Shown in pieces: positions 60,065 through 64,000 of a DNA stretch of 64,000 bases. The notes beneath the pieces are model-generated. The model was given only the letters and a program-made list of their open reading frames with translations, had not been told where the DNA came from and made no database searches. This DNA is from JASHPR01 sp963795055 (GTDB lineage: Bacteria > Actinomycetota > Actinomycetes > Streptosporangiales > Streptosporangiaceae), in assembly GCA_963795055.1 (NCBI GenBank), contig CAWCGJ010000014.1, positions 1 to 64,000 of the forward strand, read 5' to 3'. Positions within the stretch are counted from its first letter, which is position 1. Each line of letters opens with the position of its first letter. Made by a program: the position numbers and the translations under genes.

Positions 60065-61899
60065 GTGAACTCCCCCCGTTCGGGCGGCTCAGGATCTTGC
60101 AGGCCCCGGAGCTGGTAGCGCAGCCGGCAGACCACCACGTTGACCGTGCCGTGCTGGATGGCCTGTTGCAGCACGAAGCCGCGCTGGTTGTGCAGGATCC
60201 ACTGCCACCAGTGCAGCGGCTGAAGCTCGGGAATCAGCACCACCAGCCGGTGGTACCGGTCCTCCTGCTCGACCTGGCGCAGGTACTTGACCACCGGCAT
60301 AGCGAGCGAGCGGTGCTCCGTGCGCAGCGAGACCAGCGGCACGTTCGGGTGCCAAGCCTCCCACTCCTCGCGGAAATGCGCGTCCACCTCCTCGTCCTCG
60401 GGGTCGGCGAAGCAGACCGTGACCGCGACGACCTCGTCGCCGATCGACAGCGCGGCCGAGATCGCCTCCGCAGTCAGCCGGGACATCCCGCCGACCGGGA
60501 CCACGACCAGCGAACTCAGCCGCCGCGGCGGCGGGGGCTGCTGCCCGAGCTGGAGTACTTCCCCGATCCGGTCGTAGGTCCGGTGGATCCGGTCGAACAT
60601 CAATACCAGCAGGGGAATGACGATGAGGATCAGCCACGCGCCCTCGGTGAACTTGCTGACCAGCTCGATGGCCAGGGCGGCGGTGGTCAGCACGGCGCCC
60701 AGGCCGTTGATGACTGCGCGGACGGCCCAGCCGTCCCCGCGCTGCTCGCGCCAGTGCCGGACCATGCCCGCCTGGGACAGCGTGAACCCCACGAAGACGC
60801 CGATTGCGAACACCGGGATGAGGGCCTGAGTGTCCCCCTTGGCCACCACGAGCAAGATCGCGGCCAGGACCGCCAGCACGACCACGCCGTACCGGTGCAC
60901 CTGCCGGTCCGCGCGCAGCCGGAACAGGTGCGGCAGGTTGTTGTCCCTGGCCAGCAGGGAGGCCAGGACCGGCAGGCCGCCGAACGAGGTGTTCGCGGCC
61001 AGCGCTAGCAGGACCGTGGTGATCAGCTGGATCGCGTAGAAGAGGAAGTTCTTCCCGACCGCTGCGGCGGCCAGCTGGGCCAGCGTGGTCTCGGTCGACG
61101 ACGGGGCCACGTGGAACTTACGGATCAGCAACGCGATGCCGATGAGCATGACGCCCAGCAGGATCCCCAGCCACATCTCGGTGTGCTGGGCGCGCCGGAT
61201 CCGGGGCTTCTTGAACTCGGGCACGGCGTTGGCGATCGCCTCCACGCCGGTCAGCGCCGAGCAGCCGGAGGCGAACGCCTTCAGCAGCAGCAGGATGCCG
61301 ACCGACTCGGTGACCGCCGGCAGCTGGCCGGCCATCGTGACGACCGGATGGGATCGCACCGCGCCGCCGATGATCACGATCGCGATCGCGATGATGAACA
61401 GCACCGTGGGCACGATGAAGACCCGCGCGGACTCGGCCACCCCCCACAGGTTGACCCCGGTGATCAGGGCGAGCACGGCCAGGCACAGCCAGACCCGGGC
61501 CCCGTACAGGGAGGGGAACGCCGACCAGAGGGCCGCGACGCCGGCGGACACCCCGACGGCCGCGTTGAGGACATAGTCAACGATCAGGGAGGCGGCGGCG
61601 AGCAGGCTCGCCTGCCGGCCGAGGTGCCGGCTGGAGACCGCGTACGCGCCGCCGCCGGACGGAAAGGCCTCGATCACCTGGCGGTACGAGACGACCAGGA
61701 CGGCCAGCAGGACGACGATCGCGAGCGTCACCGGCAGCGTGTATTCCAGGGCCGCGGCGCCGGCCGCGGCCAGGACGATCACGATGGCCTGGGGGCCGTA
61801 GGCCACGGAGGACAGCGCGTCGAGCGAGAGGGCGGCTATGCCCTCGAACGCGGTCAGCCGATGCCGCTCTTCCCGGTCCTCGGCCGTGCGGATGGTCAT
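60061..61899 (-). CDS. KimA-like APC-superfamily potassium importer
   Basis: The 612-residue protein has 12 hydrophobic helices and a cytoplasmic C-domain. Motifs agree closely with Bacillus subtilis KimA: ALSLDALSSVAYGPQAI, SYRQVIEAFPSGGGAY, LIVDYVLNAAVGVSAG, LLLKAFASGCSALTGVEAI, IGVFVGFTLSQAGM and the late VVVPVGGMS. KimA imports potassium with protons and is inhibited by c-di-AMP at its cytoplasmic domain. Its position beside kdpFABC-DE supports a potassium role. No c-di-AMP riboswitch is seen in the 62-base upstream gap. It overlaps the downstream FHA gene by ATGA. KUP-type or amino-acid transport is a less likely alternative. Confidence 0.85.
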   Translation of the reverse strand: MTIRTAEDREERHRLTAFEGIAALSLDALSSVAYGPQAIVIVLAAAGAAALEYTLPVTLAIVVLLAVLVVSYRQVIEAFPSGGGAYAVSSRHLGRQASLLAAASLIVDYVLNAAVGVSAGVAALWSAFPSLYGARVWLCLAVLALITGVNLWGVAESARVFIVPTVLFIIAIAIVIIGGAVRSHPVVTMAGQLPAVTESVGILLLLKAFASGCSALTGVEAIANAVPEFKKPRIRRAQHTEMWLGILLGVMLIGIALLIRKFHVAPSSTETTLAQLAAAAVGKNFLFYAIQLITTVLLALAANTSFGGLPVLASLLARDNNLPHLFRLRADRQVHRYGVVVLAVLAAILLVVAKGDTQALIPVFAIGVFVGFTLSQAGMVRHWREQRGDGWAVRAVINGLGAVLTTAALAIELVSKFTEGAWLILIVIPLLVLMFDRIHRTYDRIGEVLQLGQQPPPPRRLSSLVVVPVGGMSRLTAEAISAALSIGDEVVAVTVCFADPEDEEVDAHFREEWEAWHPNVPLVSLRTEHRSLAMPVVKYLRQVEQEDRYHRLVVLIPELQPLHWWQWILHNQRGFVLQQAIQHGTVNVVVCRLRYQLRGLQDPEPPERGEFT

Positions 61900-61961
61900 G
61901 ACCGTTCATATAGCATGCGCGGCGACCTGGCCTCGGCCCGGCCCGGGGCGGGGCGGGGCGG

Positions 61962-62183
61962 CTACGCGTTCAGGACCGTGACGGCCACGATGGCCAGCAC
62001 GATCGCCGCCGCGACCACGATCGCGGCGAGCAGGGCAACCTTGCGGGCTGGTGCTCGCATGTTCCACGGCTGCTCTGCCTCACTGCTGGACGCGAACGCA
62101 CGGAACTCGGCCGTGCTGCGGGAGGAATCCGTGATCGCGGAACTCTCGGTGCCGGCGGAGAAATCAGTGTCACGCTCAGACAT
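61962..62183 (-). CDS. Small single-pass membrane protein upstream of the KimA-like gene
   Basis: The protein has 73 residues from ATG 62183 (AGGG eight bases before; ATG 62189 is an alternative). A serine/threonine/acidic first half (SERDTDFSAGTESSAI) precedes PARKVALLAAIVVAAAIVLAIVAVTV, one C-terminal helix. It is on the same strand, 62 bases before the transporter. The serine-rich cytosolic arm could be a phosphorylation target for a kinase read by the FHA protein, but this is speculation. Confidence 0.55.
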   Translation of the reverse strand: MSERDTDFSAGTESSAITDSSRSTAEFRAFASSSEAEQPWNMRAPARKVALLAAIVVAAAIVLAIVAVTVLNA

Positions 62184-62280
62184 GGCCATGACCCTAGCCG
62201 ATGACGGGCCGGAGAATGGGCTGGTCAGGCCAGAAGGCGCGAAACCGGCATCGGGCGCAAGCCTCGCTCCGGGACCAGGC

Positions 62281-62769
62281 TCATTCGGGTGGCGTCGTGA
62301 AGGGCGGCAAGGAGGTGGGCGGGGGCAGCGTGTCGGGACGGTGCACTAGCCGTGACAGCACGATCACGCTGCGGGTGCGCACCACCAGGGGCTCCGCGCT
62401 GATCCGCTCGACCACCTGCTCGAAGTGGCGCATGTCGGCCGCCCGGATGTGCAGCAGCGCGTCGGCCTCGCCGGTCACCGTGCAGGCCGCGATGACCTCC
62501 GGGTGCTTGCCGACCGCCGCGGCGATCTGGCTGGGCGACGTCCGGCCGCGGCAGAACAGCTCCACGTAGGCCTCGGTCGTCCAGCCCAGGGCGGACGGAT
62601 CGACCCGGGCGGAGAATCCGGTGATGGCGCCGGAGGCGCGCAGCCGGTCGACCCGCCGCTTGACCGCCGGCGCGGACAGTCCAACCTGCGCGCCGACCTC
62701 CGCGTACGTGGCCCGGGCGTCATTGACCAGGGCGGCGACGATCAGCCTGTCCAGCTCGTCCACGGCCAC
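62281..62769 (-). CDS. Lrp/AsnC-family transcriptional regulator
   Basis: The protein has 162 residues from GTG 62769. The HTH is DELDRLIVAALVNDARATYAEVGAQVGLSAPAVKRRVDRL, and an AsnC effector (RAM) domain follows (VIAACTVTGEADALLHIRAADMRHFEQVVERI). Such proteins sense amino acids as octamers. A proline-rich tail (DTLPPPTSLPPFTTPPE) is extra. It is 22 bases downstream of the ABC permease on the same strand. Confidence 0.92.
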   Translation of the reverse strand: MAVDELDRLIVAALVNDARATYAEVGAQVGLSAPAVKRRVDRLRASGAITGFSARVDPSALGWTTEAYVELFCRGRTSPSQIAAAVGKHPEVIAACTVTGEADALLHIRAADMRHFEQVVERISAEPLVVRTRSVIVLSRLVHRPDTLPPPTSLPPFTTPPE

Positions 62770-62791
62770 GACACGATACTGCCGGAGCCCG

Positions 62792-63790
62792 TCAGGACAG
62801 GCGGCGGCGGACCCACCAGATGCAGAACCCGGCCAGGGCCGCCGCGAGCGCCAGGTAGATCGCGGTCTCGTACCACTGGAAGGCCCAGAACCGGCTGCCG
62901 GGCTGGTAGATCACCACCTGCCGCAGGTGCATCCGGGTAATCGCGGCGACGCACGCGTTGTAGCCCGAGTTCGGGCCGCAGGCCTGAGGCATCGGTCCGA
63001 GCGACGTGCGGCCGGCCGCGGTGGTGACCTGGCTCGAGTAGATCCAGGCGCCGGGCAGGTTCGGGGTGATGCCGACGTACAGGGAACCGGGGCCGGCCGG
63101 GCCGCCGCTGCCGGTTTGCGTCATCCAGTTCATGTTGAGCGCGGACTCCAGGCGCAGCGGCGCGATCAGGTGGGACCGCAGGCGCAACTCGAACGCGGCC
63201 TGCACCGCGGCGAAGACCGCCAGCGTGACGGCCATGGCGGGCACGGTGCGGCGGATCAGCATGCCGGCCGTGACCCCGAGCGCGAACGCGAACGCCGCGT
63301 AGCCGACCGGGGCGATGCCCCGCTGGCCGAACATCGAGGGATCCAGGCGGCCCGTGCCGATCCGGTCGAACGGGCTGGACCACCAGGTCACCATCAGGCT
63401 GAGCAGTCCCGCGGTGGCCATGCTGGCCAGGCCGGCCAGGCCCAGCTTGACCGCCAGCCAGCGGCCGCGGGTCACGCTCTGGGTCCAGGCCAGCCGCTGT
63501 GTTCCGGCCTCGAGCTCGCGGGCGATCAGCGGCGCGCCCCAGAAGATCCCGATGAGCGCCGGCGTGACGAGCATGACCAGCCGGACGAGGTCCTGCAGGG
63601 CATTGTCCTGGGACCCGAACGCATTGATCGCGATCTGGCAGTCGTGCTGCGCCTGGCAGGTGGCCACCGTGGTGTCGTACAGGTGCGCGAGCTGCGGGCC
63701 GGTGACCGCGAACGCGACGGCGAGGGCGGCCAGGGCTCCGGCGGCCGCGACGGCCGGGGCGCGGAACTGGCGCCAGGTCAGCCAGATCAT
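62792..63790 (-). CDS. ABC-2 family transporter permease
   Basis: The 332-residue protein begins MIWLTWRQFRAPA, the usual start of this actinobacterial permease group. Six hydrophobic segments are seen, with LEAGTQRLAWTQSVTRGRWLAVKL after the second, the ATPase-facing loop. A large outside loop between the fifth and sixth helices holds two cysteines (QACGPNSGYNACVAA). ATG 63790 overlaps an ATPase stop codon in the expected frame (ATGA). Substrate unknown. Confidence 0.9.
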   Translation of the reverse strand: MIWLTWRQFRAPAVAAAGALAALAVAFAVTGPQLAHLYDTTVATCQAQHDCQIAINAFGSQDNALQDLVRLVMLVTPALIGIFWGAPLIARELEAGTQRLAWTQSVTRGRWLAVKLGLAGLASMATAGLLSLMVTWWSSPFDRIGTGRLDPSMFGQRGIAPVGYAAFAFALGVTAGMLIRRTVPAMAVTLAVFAAVQAAFELRLRSHLIAPLRLESALNMNWMTQTGSGGPAGPGSLYVGITPNLPGAWIYSSQVTTAAGRTSLGPMPQACGPNSGYNACVAAITRMHLRQVVIYQPGSRFWAFQWYETAIYLALAAALAGFCIWWVRRRLS

Positions 63791-64000
63791 CGCTGCACCT
63801 CCAGCGCGGGCCGGCGCCGGGATCGGCGGTGCGGCTCAGGTAAGCGAGGACCAGATCCTCCAGGCCGACCGGCGACACGGTCCAGGCCGGGTCGTGAACC
63901 GGGACGTCGGCGCGCACGAGCAGGGTGGTCTGCCGGTCGGTGTGGCTGACCGAGATGGCATGCTGGCCCGCCGGGAGGGTGCCGGGGTCGCGGCGGGGCC
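63787..64000 (-). CDS. C-terminal end of an ABC transporter ATPase, cut by the window and apparently frameshifted
   Basis: The minus-strand frame entering at 64000 reads HAISVSHTDRQTTLLVRADV and SPVGLEDLVLAYLSR, the standard C-terminus of ATPases paired with this permease type. In that frame no stop is met until 62742, because around 63800-63815 one base seems to be missing. The adjacent frame gives an ending LEVQR with TGA at 63789-63787 overlapping the permease ATG. The 1-base loss may be real or a sequencing error. Confidence 0.75.
   Translation of the reverse strand, partial: APPRPRHPPGGPACHLGQPHRPADHPARARRRPGSRPGLDRVAGRPGGSGPRLPEPHRRSRRRPALEVQR

Noticed and set aside
61900..61961. Possible c-di-AMP riboswitch before the KimA-like gene
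   Set aside because: Only 62 bases separate it from the preceding gene, too short for the known aptamer.

Overview
The window is a high-GC chromosomal segment whose codon use, SD-poor and leaderless gene starts, LAL regulators, bacterial PH-domain proteins, a 13E12/HNH relic and an actinobacterial-style kdpF all point to an actinomycete. Streptosporangiales or a related filamentous group fits, but the sequence has no rRNA or other marker to fix the genus. No tRNA, rRNA, CRISPR array, prophage or intact insertion sequence was seen.

Layout. 1-4.4 kb: two divergent LAL (MalT-like) regulators, the left one cut by the window edge, with a 17-bp palindrome between them. 4.5-9 kb: a CMD-family protein, a DUF2252 protein, a GAP/Sap-like membrane protein and a membrane-anchored phosphodiester glycosidase. 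9-26.5 kb: a respiratory block built around a divergent promoter region at 19.2-19.6 kb. Leftward lie a cupredoxin-like protein, oxidase subunits II, I and III, CtaG, a small membrane protein, heme O synthase (ctaB), then a LolA-like protein and an ABC exporter. Rightward lie a response regulator, sensor kinase, thioredoxin, unknown secreted protein, a membrane-SCO1 fusion, a lipoprotein and a second CtaG, most of them stop/start overlapped.

26.5-49.8 kb is mostly single genes and pairs: methyltransferase, endonuclease V-like protein, MFS exporter, two PH-domain membrane proteins, HtrA-like protease, dapE, arginine deiminase, LysR/aminotransferase pair, a NarL-type two-component pair, an SGNH hydrolase, a CueR-like MerR with a mer-type operator, a truncated HNH protein, a DHA2 exporter, a phospholipase C-like enzyme, a HAD hydrolase, and several very small genes that standard ORF cut-offs miss.

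49.9-61.9 kb is a potassium island: a 29-residue membrane peptide, kdpF, kdpA, kdpB, kdpC, a first KdpE-like regulator, kdpD and a second KdpE-like regulator, followed on the other strand by an APC transporter strongly resembling KimA and a frameshifted FHA protein coupled to it. The right end holds a small membrane protein, an Lrp/AsnC regulator and an ABC-2 permease/ATPase pair, the ATPase incomplete.

The most unusual content is the oxidase module. Its subunit I keeps all metal ligands and the active-site tyrosine but has lost the standard D- and K-channel residues and the magnesium-site aspartate. It is coupled through subunit II to a cupredoxin with an incomplete CuA-like ligand set. The potassium island, with two KdpE paralogues around one KdpD and a KimA-like importer alongside, is the second point of interest. 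All functional statements are from motifs read by eye; no database search was possible.
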